Below are positions 26,736 through 38,879 of a DNA stretch of 64,000 nucleotides, piece by piece. Each line of letters begins with the position of its first letter. Within the stretch, counting starts at the first letter, position 1. The translations under genes were made by a program, and so were the position numbers. The notes below the pieces were generated by a model. It saw only the letters and a list, made by a program, of their open reading frames with translations. It made no database searches and was not told the origin of the DNA. Source of the stretch: Coriaria nepalensis (Eukaryota > Streptophyta > Magnoliopsida > Cucurbitales > Coriariaceae); the NCBI GenBank assembly GCA_027186245.1, contig CP114495.1:7308501-7372500 (forward strand), written 5' to 3'.

Positions 26736-28552
26736 ATGATGATCATGGCTGTCCTTCCAATCTGGCTGCAAGATGGGTTCCAATCCTTCTTCCTCTTTGG
26801 GTCCATTTCCCTACTTCTCTTACTGTTCATTAATTTTCGATCCAAAAAAGAAAGATCAACCTACAACCTCCCACCATCCCCTCCAAAACTACCCATAATA
26901 GGCAACCTTCACCAGCTCGGCAAATCTCCTCACATGTCTCTCTCCAATCTGGCCAAAAAGTTTGGTCCGATTATTTACCTGCAACTTGGAAAGATCCCAA
27001 CGGTTGTGATTTCATCAGCTAGATTGGTCAAAGAAGTGGTCAAAACCCATGATCTTGCCATATCGAACAGGCCAAGAACCTTTGCGGCGAAGTACCTGTT
27101 TTATGATTGCACCGATATTGGTTTCTCTCCTTACGGTCCTTACTGGAGAAACGTACGTAAAATCTGCACTCTTGAGCTGCTAAGTGCGAAAAGGGTCGAG
27201 TCTTTTAGCTTTGTCCGGGAAGAAGAAGTTGCTCGTCTTGTAAGTAGAGTTGCACAGTCTTATCCCGGTAAGGTTAAGACCATTAGGTCTTTTATTTATT
27301 CTATTTATTTATTTTTTTCGATTTAATAATTGGTAAATGGTCATTTTTACTCTCTTTAACTATTGATACTTACTGTACTATTTAGAAAAATGTCGTGACA
27401 TATTAATTGAGATACATTATCAATGTTTTAATAATAACATGATTCATATCTAATTCATGCAGGCGTGACTAATCTAAGTAAGCTTCTTGGACTATATGCA
27501 AACACTGGACTTTGCAAGGTCGCTTTCGGAAGAGATTTCTCTGTGGGAGGGGATTACGATCGTTTCGGTTTTCAGAAGATGTTGATCGAGAATCAAGAAC
27601 TTCTCGGAGCTTTCCACATTGGAGATTTCTTCCCTTCCATGGAGTTCATACATACCTTTAGCGGCATGAAATCAAGACTGCGTAACATGTCCCAACGTTT
27701 TGATAAAATCCTCGACAAGATCATATCAGAACATCTTGATCCCAACAGAATCAAAGATAATAACAAGGATCTTGTCGATGTATTACTCGATGTACACGAG
27801 AAAGGGATGGGTGATATGCCGCTTACTTTAGATAACGTGAAGGCTATAATCTTGGTAAGTGAAAGAATACTACCTCCTTTTATCATACATTAATGTAAGT
27901 TTGATGTACATGTAAATTGTTGAGTTCATTTTCTATGCAGGACATGTTTACCGCAGGATCGGATACAACGTTTGTAACCCTAGATTGGGCGATGACAGAG
28001 CTCATAATGAACCCGAAAGTGATGGAAAGAGCACAAGCCGAAGTACGGGGCATTGTTGGAGACAGAAGAGTTGTTGTAGGATCTGATCTGTCTCATATGC
28101 CCTACTTGAGAGCTTTCATGAAGGAGATATTCCGTTTGCATCCCCCAGCTCCGCTATTAATTCCGAGAGAATCCATGGAAGATGTAATCATAGATGGCTA
28201 TGGAATTCCGGAAAAAACGCGAGTTTTCATCAATGCTTGGGCAATAGGGAGGGACCCGGAAGTCTGGGAAAATCCAGAAGTATTTGAACCAGAAAGGTTT
28301 ATGGATAGCAATGTAGATTTCAAGGGTCAAGATTTTGAACTGATTCCTTTTGGTGCTGGAAGAAGAATCTGTCCTGCCCTTACATTTGCAATTGCTAGTG
28401 TTGAGCTTCCTTTGGCTCAACTTTTGCATAGCTTTGACTGTGAGCTCCCACCTGGGATAGCACGTAAGGATCTTGATATGACAGAAGGTTTTGGAATCAC
28501 AACTAATAGGATTGAAGATCTCATTGTTGTTGCCAAACCACGCTTTGGTTAA
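26736..28552 (+). CDS. Cytochrome P450, CYP71 family (copy 1), complete, 3 exons
   Basis: ER-anchored haem-thiolate monooxygenase; CYP71 enzymes oxidise specialised metabolites such as terpenoids and phenolics, but the substrate cannot be read from sequence. Exons are 26736-27267, 27463-27854 and 27941-28552, giving 511 aa. Features in order: an N-terminal membrane anchor (~5-35), the proline hinge PPSPPKLPIIGNLHQLG, the I-helix AGSDTT (313-318), ExxR as KEIFR (E370/R373), FEPERF (423-428) and the haem loop PFGAGRRICPA with Cys 452. The final Gly of the haem motif is Ala, an allowed variant shared by both copies. Intron 2 (phase 0, before DMFTAGSDT) is the conserved A-type P450 intron; intron 1 after SYPG is additional. 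The third ATG (26745) has the best context. General resemblance to CYP71AP is by recollection, weakly held. Confidence 0.93.
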
Positions 28553-29214
28553 GATAGAAAATATTACCGCCAAAAATAAAGTAAGCTACAAACAATTGCA
28601 TTGTATGCATGTGACTAGCTACATGCATAATAAGACAATCGACTTGGTTAACTTAGCGTTCATCATCTTTGCTCGTTTGAGTGCTTGGTTGAAAGAAAAC
28701 TATGCAGCTTTTCCAACTATGCATCTTTACCAACTATGCAGCTTTTCCATACTCGGGGAGATTATATTAGTCGAGAAGTGAAAAATCCTATAGATATATA
28801 GGATTCTCGTTGTGCATCTTGATCATTCGAATAACTTCTTTGTAGATTCCGATATAAACTTTTGTAGATGTGTTTTGCGGATATAGGAATGATAATATCT
28901 ACCAGCTTTGTCTCTCAAATCTTGCTCGGCCATTAAGGTTGATTTGTAGGATAACAAATAAGGATCGGACACTAAACTCGTGATATGATTTCCTCATAAG
29001 GTATTTTTCACTTTATAATCAATATTTGACATATTTATAGGGATTTACCCTAAATAGGGTACAATACATACAACGGGGGCATGCATGAAAGAGATCCACA
29101 ATACAAAATCCTAAATTAAGTTTTACGCTACTTTTCTTTCCGATTTCTAACTTTAGCATCGGTGGTAATTTTATCGGATAGAACCCCGGCATTAGTACTC
29201 CGTTTGTTTCTAAC
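28553..29214. other. P450-1 3' flank up to the duplication junction
   Basis: Non-coding sequence whose counterpart lies at 48163-48795 downstream of P450-2. It ends at the junction: ...CTCCGTTTGTTTCTAAC is followed directly by TTGAGCTTGTGAAGG, which is the interior of the RPL13 last exon. At the corresponding point in copy 2 the sequence continues instead as TTTCTTAGTGCAGATG. Confidence 0.6.
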
Positions 29215-29351
29215 TTGAGCTTGTGAAGGTGACCGATGAGATGAAATCCTTCAAGGCTTATGACAAACTCCGTATCGAGCGGACCAATGAAAGGCATGTT
29301 GGTGTTAGGCTGAAGAGGGCAGCCGAGGCTGAGAAGGAAGACAAGAAGTAA
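29215..29351 (+). pseudogene. RPL13: RPL13 3'-terminal exon fragment created by duplication
   Basis: This is the last 137 bases of RPL13 exon 5 including its stop, same length as the parent (22046-22182). The one difference I find changes GTC to ATC (Val to Ile). There is no promoter, start or upstream exon, so it cannot make L13. The absence of frameshifts implies a fairly recent event rather than relaxed selection on coding capacity. Confidence 0.9.
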
Positions 29352-31690
29352 GCTTGTGTGAACTGAGAAGGAAGAACTTTTCTGTTTTGTGTTTCTTAGA
29401 TATTCTCTTTTTTTCTTGAACTTGGTTTTGCCCTTAGGTTTCTAATCCTTACTTTGTTCAACCTAAGCGCATTTGAAGTTATATGTAATGACAGTATTCT
29501 GTTCTTAAATTTTTGACTGTTATGCTTGTGATTTAAGGAATTGGTCGGTCAGTCACTTCATAAATACTGAAGTGATGAATGATATTGGACGTTCGATTTA
29601 TAATGTCTAACTACAAACGTTAGTCAGCATTTCTTTGGTTTTTTACGTTTAAAGGGTAATTATAGGAAGTAGAGCTATGTATTATGTAATACGGTAGAGA
29701 CATATGTGTACGCAATTTCCCCCAATTTTTATTTATTTAATTTTTTTTTAATTTTTATTAAAATTTTAATTATAGGAAGTATATATAAGAAATGAAACAT
29801 TTTGAGGCAATTTTATATAAATTTAAATCTTTATAATATGTTTTATAAGAAAAATTACACGTTGTATTCACCTAAAATTTACTTTTATTTGCTCATTGAT
29901 CTCTAATTTAATTCCACAGTTTTCTGATAATATTCACATTAAATTAGTTATATTTAATTTTAAGTTTAATTTTCTGAAAATAGTATTCAAAATTTTAATA
30001 ATATATTATCTCTCCTATTAATTCTTTTATATAAAAAAAATAAGTAATGCTCTCATTTAACTCCTTTATTAAATAAATAATTATAAGAAAATAAATAATT
30101 ATAATTAATTGATTTAAAAAGTATAATAGCGAAATTATTAGTGTAAGTGTTATATTAAACAAAATAAAATAAAATTTAAAGAATTTTATAAAGAAATTAA
30201 CACACTCTAATAAATTAATATTTTGATAAAATGATATAAAAGTTATGACCAATATATTAGTTGATATGATATAAATTTTAAATTTAAATTATAATAAAAT
30301 TTAAATTTCATTAAATATGAATAAAATTATTATATGCATATTATATGATTGTTAATTAATTATTAAAATTTTAAAATTGATTTAATTTAATTTTTTTAAC
30401 ATGTTTTTATCCACATTTTTAAATTATTTATTTATTTTCTTTTTTCAACCCATCGGTCACCGTCACCCGAATCTTCCACTGCTACCACCAACCCAGCCTC
30501 CATCGCAAATCTAAAAACATATTCTTTCTCTCTCCTTCCATTTTTTATTTATATTTATTTTTGTTACTTCTTCATTTTTTTGACCCAAACCATCGCCACC
30601 ACCAAACTGCTACCCCTGATCCTCTGCTACCATAAACTTTTTATCTATTTGGACAACAAAGATCACAAGATTTTTTTATTTTTATAAACTGAATCGCAAG
30701 ATAAGTCATGAAATTTATGTTGTTTAAATATAAAGAGATTTCAGATGGAGGTTGATAGTGGTAGAAGAGGTGATAGCAGTTTTGATAGTATTGATGATTG
30801 GGTCGAACAAAGAAAAGAGAGTAGGAAATTGGGCACAAGATTGAGCAAGAATAAAAAGTATGATAATTTTACATTGACCGCGGAGGTTGATGGTCGATAT
30901 GGTGGTGGAGGGTGGTAGAGGCTGATGTATAGAAATAGAAAAGAAAAAAAATATAGTAGGGTAAAATATTAAATTTAAATTAAATGTGATAAGAATATAA
31001 ATAAAAATTAAATATTATGATTAAATTTTTTTATAATTACTTAATAACTGTATTGGAGGATAATTATATTAATATTTAATAGAATTAAATATTTATTATA
31101 ATTGAAGTTTAAAAATTAAAAATTTATTATTATTTTTATATATTATTATTTATATTAAATTTAGAGAACTTATCAAAATTTTCTATACCTTTAATTACCT
31201 TTACTTATAGAAAAGTGAATACCTATCTTACTTAGTAGGTCGGAATTAGGATAATTGTATTGTACATCCTTACTTTTTAAAATTCATATTTTAATTTAAA
31301 ATAACTAAAAATTTTATATATGCGTTCATAATTAAAATATTATTTTTTTCTCCTCAATTTTATTTAATATTAGTATGATTCCCTTTTAAATGTTTTTTAT
31401 ATATATAATATATTCATACTTGTCACTTCCAATCTATCGGAAATAAAAGTCTCCTATTTTTATTTCTAATATTAAGAAGTGGGAATGAATTAATTTTGGT
31501 TATGTTTCCATTTCCATTTACAAATAATATATAAGGAAAAAATTAGTATTTATTTATTTATTTATTAAATTTATTTTATTTATGATTTATATATGTATAT
31601 TTGTTATTAATTTCTTATTTCTTAGTTTTATTTTAAAATGATGAATATTATATAAATTATAAATTTATATTTATATTATATTAAATAATT
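29352..31690. repeat. Duplicated RPL13 3' flank (copy 2), no gene
   Basis: Colinear with 22183 to ~24774 but with small indels and substitutions concentrated in AT-rich runs. Short frames such as that at 30641-30838 match equally short frames in the parent (23523-23747), which reflects shared descent rather than a gene. Similarity fades near 31690. Confidence 0.8.
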
Positions 31691-32490
31691 AATAATTAAT
31701 CCAAAAAGAATAAAAAAATTTAATCGGGAATCTCGGTCTCGTACCACTCTCATCCCCTCTCATCTATCCTGTGATACTGGAATTACGATAGGGAGCAAGG
31801 ATATATAGATGGTAACACTGTTTTCTCTGTGAGATCAAGTTTGCCACAATTCGTAGTTTGGGTTACTTCTCAGAAGGGTTATCCTCCTCTTCCCTTGATG
31901 TAGATAAAATCATTTTACTCGACTCCGTTAATTGGAGAGACAAAGAAGTTGTCACGTTCATATGTGACATTATTGTTGAAGATGACATGCTTGAGCTTGC
32001 TAGGCATTCGCTATATAGAGCAACTCCGTTGCTGCATAGTGAAGAGAGAGAGTGTGAGAGAGCCTTTTCGCTCAACTTGAAAAAGTTTCATCATTTTTCG
32101 TTACTTCCTCTCCAAGTTTGTGTTCAAAAGTTGAGTAAGAACACTAATAACCTCTTAAGAGTTGCTAATCGTGTGGATCAAAATTAGGAGCCAAGTGATG
32201 GCTTGAAACCGATAAGGCGGTGGCAGCAGCAGTGGAGCATGGTGAATGACATAGGCTTTTAGAGAAAAATAAAGAACTGTTCGGTTCTTGGAGGAGTTGT
32301 TGTGCTCGGTATATTCCTTTCCTCTTCTCTTCCTATGTTCGGATTCTAAGTTAAATGTTAGTTTAAAAATTTAAAAATGAACAAGAATCTGAATGCATAA
32401 GCCACATAGCTTTAGTCTTGGTAGTATTTGATCGAGTCAGATGTACGCGTCTGTTTTTCGAAAATGGTATTTCGCTCTGAATAGGCAAAG
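31690..32490 (+). other. Unassigned sequence with a 109-codon open frame
   Basis: The region is less AT-rich than its surroundings. One plus-strand frame (31858-32187) reads GYFSEGLSSSSLDVDKIILL... to VANRVDQN-stop. It has balanced composition and could be an exon or retroelement fragment. I do not recognise a domain. It lies just upstream of Copia RNase H remnants and interrupts the duplication copy 2, so transposon origin is the simplest guess. Confidence 0.3.
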
Positions 32491-33450
32491 ACTCATTGAC
32501 TTACAAAAAGTGAATTTTTGGAATCCAAATTTATCGAGATAAAGTTGCCAAGAAGCTGTACATGTCATAGGAGTGGTATATTAAAAAGGTACTTGAAAGG
32601 TTTAATATGAACAAGGCTAAAATGGTCAGTTCTCCTCTTACTACTTAATTTAAGTTAATTGCCAAATAGAGTTCTTTAACAAATAAGGAGAATGAATATA
32701 TAGAATAGTTCCATATGCCTAAGAAACTAGAAGTTTAATGTATACAATGGTATGCACATGACCAGATATAGCTTATGCAGTTGATGTTGTTAGGTGATTT
32801 CTATCAAATCCAGGAAGAGAGCATTGCAATGCGTTGAAATGGATTATGAGATGTTTCTTAGAAATTTCTAGTTTGAGACTTAGTGTTGGAAGTGAGAATC
32901 CTGTACTAGTTGGCTTGGCAGATTTAGATATGTCAAGAAATGTGGATATCTAAAAGTCTACTTCGAGTTAGTTGATTAAATTCTTAGGTGGGTTGTATCT
33001 TGGCAATCAAGATTGTAGAAATATGTTGCACATTCTATAACAAAAGCAGAGTATATTGTAACAGCTGAAGCAAGTAAAGAGTTGTTATGGACGAACAAGT
33101 TTATACAAGAGCTCGATTTTAAGCAGCACTGTTATGTGATATTTTATGATAGTCAAAGTGTCATTCACCTTGGTAAAAACTATATTTGTCATGCAAGAAC
33201 AAAACACATTGATGTGAGGTATCATTGGATAAGAGATGCTCTTAATGACAAGTTATTTGAACTTGATAAAACTCATACTGATCAAGGTGAAAAACTATAT
33301 TTGTCATGCAAGAACAAAACTCATTGATGTGAGGTATCATTGGATAAGAGATGCTCTTAATGACAAGTTATTTGAACTTGATAAAACTCATACTGATCAC
33401 AATGATTTTGATATGTTAGTGAAGGCATTGCCAAGAGATAAGATTTAATT
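32490..33450 (+). pseudogene. Ty1/Copia reverse transcriptase-RNase H remnant
   Basis: Broken frames carry late Copia pol motifs: a KKVLERFNMNKAK-like block and an SSPLTT block (32.58-32.66 kb), then SKELLWTNKFIQELDFKQ, DSQSVIHL and ARTKHIDVRYHWIRD, typical of the Copia RNase H C-terminus. Several stops and frameshifts occur before 33080. A 115-bp tandem duplication (33170-33284 and 33285-33399) repeats the ARTK(H/L)IDVRYHWIRDALNDK segment. Retrotransposition function is lost. Confidence 0.75.
33170..33399. repeat. 115-bp tandem duplication inside the Copia RNase H remnant
   Basis: The two units are offset by exactly 115 bases and nearly identical. Because 115 is not a multiple of three, the second copy is in another frame and the duplication is itself a disabling mutation. 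Confidence 0.9.
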
Positions 33451-34180
33451 TTGTTGTTCGATTGCCGGGTTGGAGAATCCCTCCACATAGCGAAAATAGG
33501 GAGATTTGTCAGGTTTATTTCCACTATGTGGAGATGGCCTAAGCCCATATGAGAAAGATAAATAAAAGATAACTTTATTTATTTTTAAGGGCAAGAGGTA
33601 GCAGCATGGAAGAGTTCCACACAAAGAAAGAAAAAGGGAGAGAAGAGAGAACAATTAGTATTTTTATGATTTTTAGGTTTCGACCAATTTTGATCAATAG
33701 GCTGCCTAGAGGTCAATCTATGGTCCTATTGAGCTAAAACTTGGTCAACATATTTACGACACATAGGCCTACCATCTAAATGGTGGAGATCATTTTGTAG
33801 TTCCTTATCAGCAGACACCTTAGCTCTTGTTGAGCTGACATTTTTAGTGAGATTTCTTCAATTTCTTTATAGTAATTCCTTACTTTCCAAAATTAATCAA
33901 TCTTAAGTTGATATTGATGTATGCGTATAGTTCTAATTAGAGAGAAATTTGTGTATTCCCATTATATTATGATACTAGAGATTTTAGGTAGACTACAGTC
34001 TTGTGGACTTTACTCCTCATATTGGGAAGATTTTCCACATTAGAAATCTTGATATTACTGGCTCGTAGTGTGGTAATTATTATTTTTATTTGTTGGATTC
34101 CTATTAAATTCACATAAGAGAGGATAAATTATCTAAAACAAATTGGTATTTTATCCTAACAAAGTTTGAATGTGTCCCGG
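33451..34180. other. Possible LTR region following the Copia remnant
   Basis: The sequence directly downstream of the RNase H frame should be the 3' polypurine tract and LTR. GGTTGGAGAATCC (about 33469) is a plausible purine-rich boundary. No second LTR copy is visible, so the limits are uncertain. Confidence 0.3.
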
Positions 34181-35145
34181 TTATAGAAATTAATAAATTT
34201 TAATAAACATGTTAATCATGTTGTGTCAAACATGATTTACAAAGAGATATTGTTATATATGTCTATAATATACGGTTTCATGATATTATCACAATTAGTA
34301 TTATTATCATATATTATATTATTAATCATATGAGATTGATGTTCGTGTTTATAATAAGATTCGGTTTGTCAAAAGATTGCCATCCACCGTGTATACAAGG
34401 AATTCTCCTTTACAAATAGCCGTGTTCGGTAGTTAAGATAAAAACTAGACCCTTTAATAATTCTGATGTGGTTTGACTTCATGTTGACTTTAACAATGAT
34501 CTAGACAATGAATTTCCAACAAGCACTTGTTTGAACACGATTAATACTAACATCAAAACGGTCTTCCAAAGAAGTTGTAGAATATCAATGAAAGTGCTTT
34601 ACAACAATGAAAGTTGTAGAGAGAATTTAAATTATTTTTGAATGTGTTCGTAATCTATTTACTTATTTATCTTAAAAAAGAAAAAGGCTTTCGAGTTGTA
34701 GAGATTGTATAGATTTTCGAGATTTAAAGATGTTTCAAGAAGTTAAAAAAATAGTGTTTTGTTTTTTTTTTTTTTTGGGTAAGAAGAGGAGGAGCCCCGA
34801 ATTTTTCATATGATATGAAGTATATTTATTTATTATAGGCCAAAAATCCAATTTTAGGTCATAATTTCTAGTTTAGATGTACGAATGTAACTAAAGTATA
34901 ATAAAAATAGTTATGAAGTGAATTTGATTTACAACGTTATATATTAATAATTAATCATAATTCATAAAACAACATGAAAATTCTCATAAAAGTATATATA
35001 TATCATATATATATTCACCAAAATATTTCTTAATAAAAGTATAAATAATATATGTTATGTTATTGAAGACATCGAAATTATAGACTCATATTTCCATAAA
35101 TAAAAATAAATCAGCTCTTTTCCCAAAAATAAAAAATAAGAAACC
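34181..35145. other. AT-rich spacer and Agenet gene 3' flank
   Basis: No gene or recognisable element seen. There is a T-run near 34760 and TA-rich DNA near 34990. The right end probably holds the 3'-UTR of the minus-strand Agenet gene. Confidence 0.5.
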
Positions 35146-36697
35146 CTAGACAACCCAAGTACCATTAATCCAAGATTGATGCACTCTCAATTCGTAGTCC
35201 ATAAAATCGGCTTTGTCACCAGTCCCTTCAAAGTAAACCCTATACTTGCCTCCTCTTAGGATTTTGATAATCTCACCCTCCCACCATCCATCTTGAAACA
35301 AAGCATCAACCTTGTCACCAATACTAAAACTATCAACAACAACAGCATGATCAGGTGGATATGGCCTTATGTGATTCTCATCAGTCATTTCAGTTACAAA
35401 GTCCTTGTCATCTTCTGTTCTTAGCATCTCATACTTGATCTCATACTTATCTTTTCCTAATGACTTCACAATCGTTGCGGCAAACCATGCACCTTGAAAT
35501 CCATCTTCATCGTTTCTCACCTCTACTCGTGTGCCGTTCGAGAATTTGAACGTCGAATCTGCTTTCTCATCTTTTTCAGTTGTCACAGCTGCCTGCATTA
35601 ATCGATAATTAACCATGTTTGAGTGATGCGTAATTTTAGTTATGATAAAGATGATTCAGAGCTGTTCATAACATCATCGTGTTTGCCTAGAATATGTCAC
35701 AAAGTGAAAAGCTTTATATGCTAAAGACTAAATGCATCAATTAATTTCTCACCTATATATATGTTAACAAATAGTACACACACTTTAAGGGTACTTATTT
35801 GAAAAGAAATGAGGGATCATTTCTTCACCTGGTTGCAGAATGAATACTATTCTGTGTATAATGAACTCTTAACAAAATGGATTAATAATATTCATTTTGA
35901 TTCAATTCTTATTTAAAAAAAAAATCGAAGCAAATATTCTCTTAACTCTTTAAAATACCCTACTGCAAAAGTTGTAGAAATGAGGTCTAATAATTAGCAT
36001 GAGGAGCTTCATTACTTGCAATTTATAATATGCTTTATATATTTAACGTTAAAAAAATTATAAAATTTCCCATCACTCGGTATGAAACAAAACGATGAAG
36101 TAAATTAAACCCTAGTAAGAAATTTTAATGGAGAAAAAAAAAATATATATATATATATATTATTAAACGGACCTGATCATCCTGCCTTAGAGGTGGGACC
36201 CACTCGCCATTCATCCACTCTCGATGAAGTCTAAGTCGAGATTTTTCGAACACCAATTGCTTCTTTGTAGCCCTAAAATAAACTTTATACTTCACGTTTT
36301 CTTCTTCTCCTTCAATAATTGCAGTGATCCATCCTTCCCACCATCCGTCGTCAAAAAACGCATCCACGTTATCTCCGAACTTGAACCCATAGTTCCTCTC
36401 GCATGGCGGCAGCGGCCTAACTAAGGCTATGTCGACCTCATCCTTCACAAGAATGCGATTAATGTTGATTTCTTCTTCGTCATCGTTATTGTTACTATAA
36501 ACATATTGTACGATCAGCTTGTTGCGAGATTTTGTCGATGGAGATGATGATGAGGTGCCGGCCTTCTTGCCGATAACCTTCGCTAGAAAGAGAGTTCCTC
36601 GCAAACTATGATCAGAGCTTGTGACCTCAACATCGTCTCCTATCTTGAACAAATCAAATTGTTGTGATGAAGACATGATTGTGTTTTGTTTTGACAT
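35146..36697 (-). CDS. Agenet (Tudor-like) domain protein with four Agenet repeats, 2 exons
   Basis: Exon 1 (36697-36173) and exon 2 (35592-35146), read on the minus strand, join in phase 0 across a GT-AG intron to give 323 aa; the second Met (36676, MSSSQQ) would give 316. Each exon encodes one pair of Agenet modules. Pair 1 is FKIGDDVEVTSSD (~17-95) and FKFGDNVDAFFDDGWWEGWI (~105-165). Pair 2 is FSNGTRVEVRNDEDGFQGAWFAATIV (~190-250) and FSIGDKVDALFQDGWWEGEI (~262-318). Agenet pairs in plants read methylated histones or link chromatin and RNA (as in ADCP1/AGDP1), usually in the nucleus; the ligand here is unknown. The one-exon-per-pair layout suggests internal duplication. No other domain is present. 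Confidence 0.88.
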
Positions 36698-36769
36698 TCA
36701 GTTTGAGTTTTTTTGTTGAAGGGAGATGGAGTTTCTGATCGATTACTGCTGTCTTAGGTTTTAGGGTTT

Positions 36770-37058
36770 TCCATTGAAACAAGATAAGCGGCAGTAACAC
36801 CACCAGGCAAATTAACATACACATAAATTCTTTCCTTTTAATTATTTTATTTTATTTTTCCTTTTTCTTCGGTCGCACTCGCATCTGTTTCCCTTAATGA
36901 TGCATTTACTTTCACTTTTTAATCTTTAATTTAATACTATTTAAATATTTTATAACTTCACCCCCTTTTAAATATTTTAAAAATAAAATAAAGTCCTTCT
37001 AATTTAAATAATAAAAATACATCTTCCAATTTTTTTAAAAAAAATTAGAATAACACTT
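36770..37058. other. Agenet gene promoter region, AT-rich
   Basis: Upstream flank of the minus-strand Agenet gene. It is AT-rich and no motif stands out strongly enough to name. Confidence 0.4.
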
Positions 37059-37059
37059 C

Positions 37060-38066
37060 TATTCTTATTTAGAAAAATTGTAATAATCCCAAAACTTTGT
37101 ATAAAATATAATTATTCCTTAGAATATTTAAAATTATAATAAATATCTAAAAATTAAACTTAAATTATATGAGCATCCAAATTTCTTATAACTATAATGA
37201 ATATATAAAACACAAATTATAATTATAATAAATTTTTAATTTTTTCAACGGATCGATTTTAAATCATTAATCTAACTTGATATGACCCAATTTGATACAT
37301 AAGATATAATATATATATATGTATATATCTATATATTAGTACAAATTTTTTTTCTTCAGAACAACCCCTTAATTTACCTAAATTAATTTCATTTGTTTTC
37401 TTCATAATTTTTAGGTTTTTTTTCCTAAAATTTTCTCAAACAACCTCACAATTTTCAACTTCCACCACCAAGTACCGCTGCATAAATAATAATCTAATTT
37501 CTTGAAGAAAAAATGAGAATCAATTTAATTTATTTCAAAAAAATTGAAATTCAATCCAATTTCTAGACCAATTGAATCCGTTCTATCTTCGTGAGAAATT
37601 GGTCGAATCGATCAGGTTTTTTGTAAAAAAATCAATCTAATCGGTTTGATTTTTTTTGTGGGAAACCAATCTAGTGAATCATGTTTCTCAGTGCGAAGAA
37701 ACGAGAATGAATCTGATCTCGTTTCTTCATGCAAAAAATTAGAATGAAGCTGATCGGATTATTTTGAAAATAATTGAAAATAATTTAGATAAATTAAGAG
37801 GTTATTTTTTGAATTAAAATTCCTTTTTTATTATTATTTATGGGTCATATTAAGTCGAGTTAATGATTTAGAATCGGTTATTTAAAAAAAATGGGGGTTC
37901 ATTATAATATTTATTTAAGTTTTGAGTATTTATTATTGTTATAAAAATTTTAGATCTTCATTATAATTTAAGTTTATATTTTTGGTGTGTATTATAATGT
38001 TCAAATATTTTAGGAGTTAAATAATATATACGAAAATTTGGAGTTAATCATAGTTTTTCCAAAAAT
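37060..38066. mobile_element. Foldback element with ~300-bp inverted arms
   Basis: The left arm (37060-37390), read backwards and complemented, aligns along its length with the right arm (37776-38066). Examples are TGGGTCATATyAAGTyrrrTT with AATGATTTarAATCG, AATTTAAGTTTA, and AATTTAggTAAATTAAGgGGTT with AATTTAgaTAAATTAAGaGGTT. The intervening ~385 bases contain reiterated GATCGATT/GAGAAATT words. There is no coding capacity. Long arms and a non-coding loop fit a foldback or TIR-MULE non-autonomous DNA transposon. Exact ends and target-site duplication were not resolved. Confidence 0.7.
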
Positions 38067-38204
38067 GGATGCTTTTTCTTTTTCTTATTCTTTTTCCAAA
38101 GATGGATGCCTTGTAGTTATCAAAAGTATAAAGACTTTTCTTAATTTTAAAGTATTTGGGAGTATAAATTCTACTTTACCCAAAACATTAATAATCAAAT
38201 CTTT

Positions 38205-38390
38205 TAAATTTTCACTATGGTCAAGTCAAGGTGAGATCCACCTCGAGATCTTGGGTTCGAAGCCCATAAAGATCGTTTCTTGGGATCAGTATTAGTCGGT
38301 ATAAAAAATATGTAGACGTTATATTTCCTGTGTCAGTGGTGGCCTGAGAGTTGAATGGAGACTAATAAGCTATTTATAGTTAAAAATATT
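38205..38390 (+). mobile_element. Possible tRNA-derived SINE
   Basis: GGGTTCGAAGCCC (about 38252-38264) matches the RNA polymerase III B-box GGTTCGANNCC. TGGTCAAGTCAAGG, about 35 bases upstream, resembles an A-box at normal tRNA spacing. No complete tRNA cloverleaf is evident, so a SINE head is more likely than a functional tRNA gene. The 3' end was not defined. Confidence 0.4.
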
Positions 38391-38800
38391 TCAAACTAAC
38401 TTAGATGCCCGGAAATGAGAAAAAAAAATTGTAAGAAGGTTTTCCATACATATTGGAATGTTGATTTTGCATTAATTTTCAGTGTAGTATAAGACTTATA
38501 TATAGCAGATTATGAATACATCTAAAATTATTAGTTGAATACAAATAATAAGGAAAATAAAATACAACTAACACAATATTACACATTAGCAAATATGAGT
38601 CGTCATTATATTCTTTCACTGATGGAGTAATTAGAGAATCGGTGAGACAGAAAAATAATTAATTTTTGCAGACGAGTATTAATTACTAGTTCTTTATTTT
38701 AACGAGATTGTCGAATAAGAGGATGAATTATTATTGCAGATGCATTGATCAATCATGCACCAAGTATATGCTTTCAATTCGCACTTCCAAGTATATAAGT
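38391..38800. other. AT-rich spacer, nothing recognised
   Basis: No coding signal or repeat structure of note between the putative SINE and the short tandem repeat at 38804. Confidence 0.5.
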
Positions 38801-38803
38801 GGC

Positions 38804-38877
38804 AAACTGGGTCGGATCGAGATACAAGCACGCACGACACAAACTGGGTCGGATCGAGATACAAGCACGCACGACAC
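38804..38877. repeat. Two exact copies of a 37-bp tandem repeat
   Basis: A 37-base unit beginning AAACTGGGTCGGATCGAGAT and ending in GCACGCACGACAC occurs twice head-to-tail (38804-38840 and 38841-38877) without a visible difference. Confidence 0.95.
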
Positions 38878-38879
38878 AA

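Noticed and set aside
38252..38264. Functional tRNA gene suggested by GGTTCGAAGCC
   Set aside because: No acceptor, D or anticodon stems could be paired around it; a SINE head fits better.
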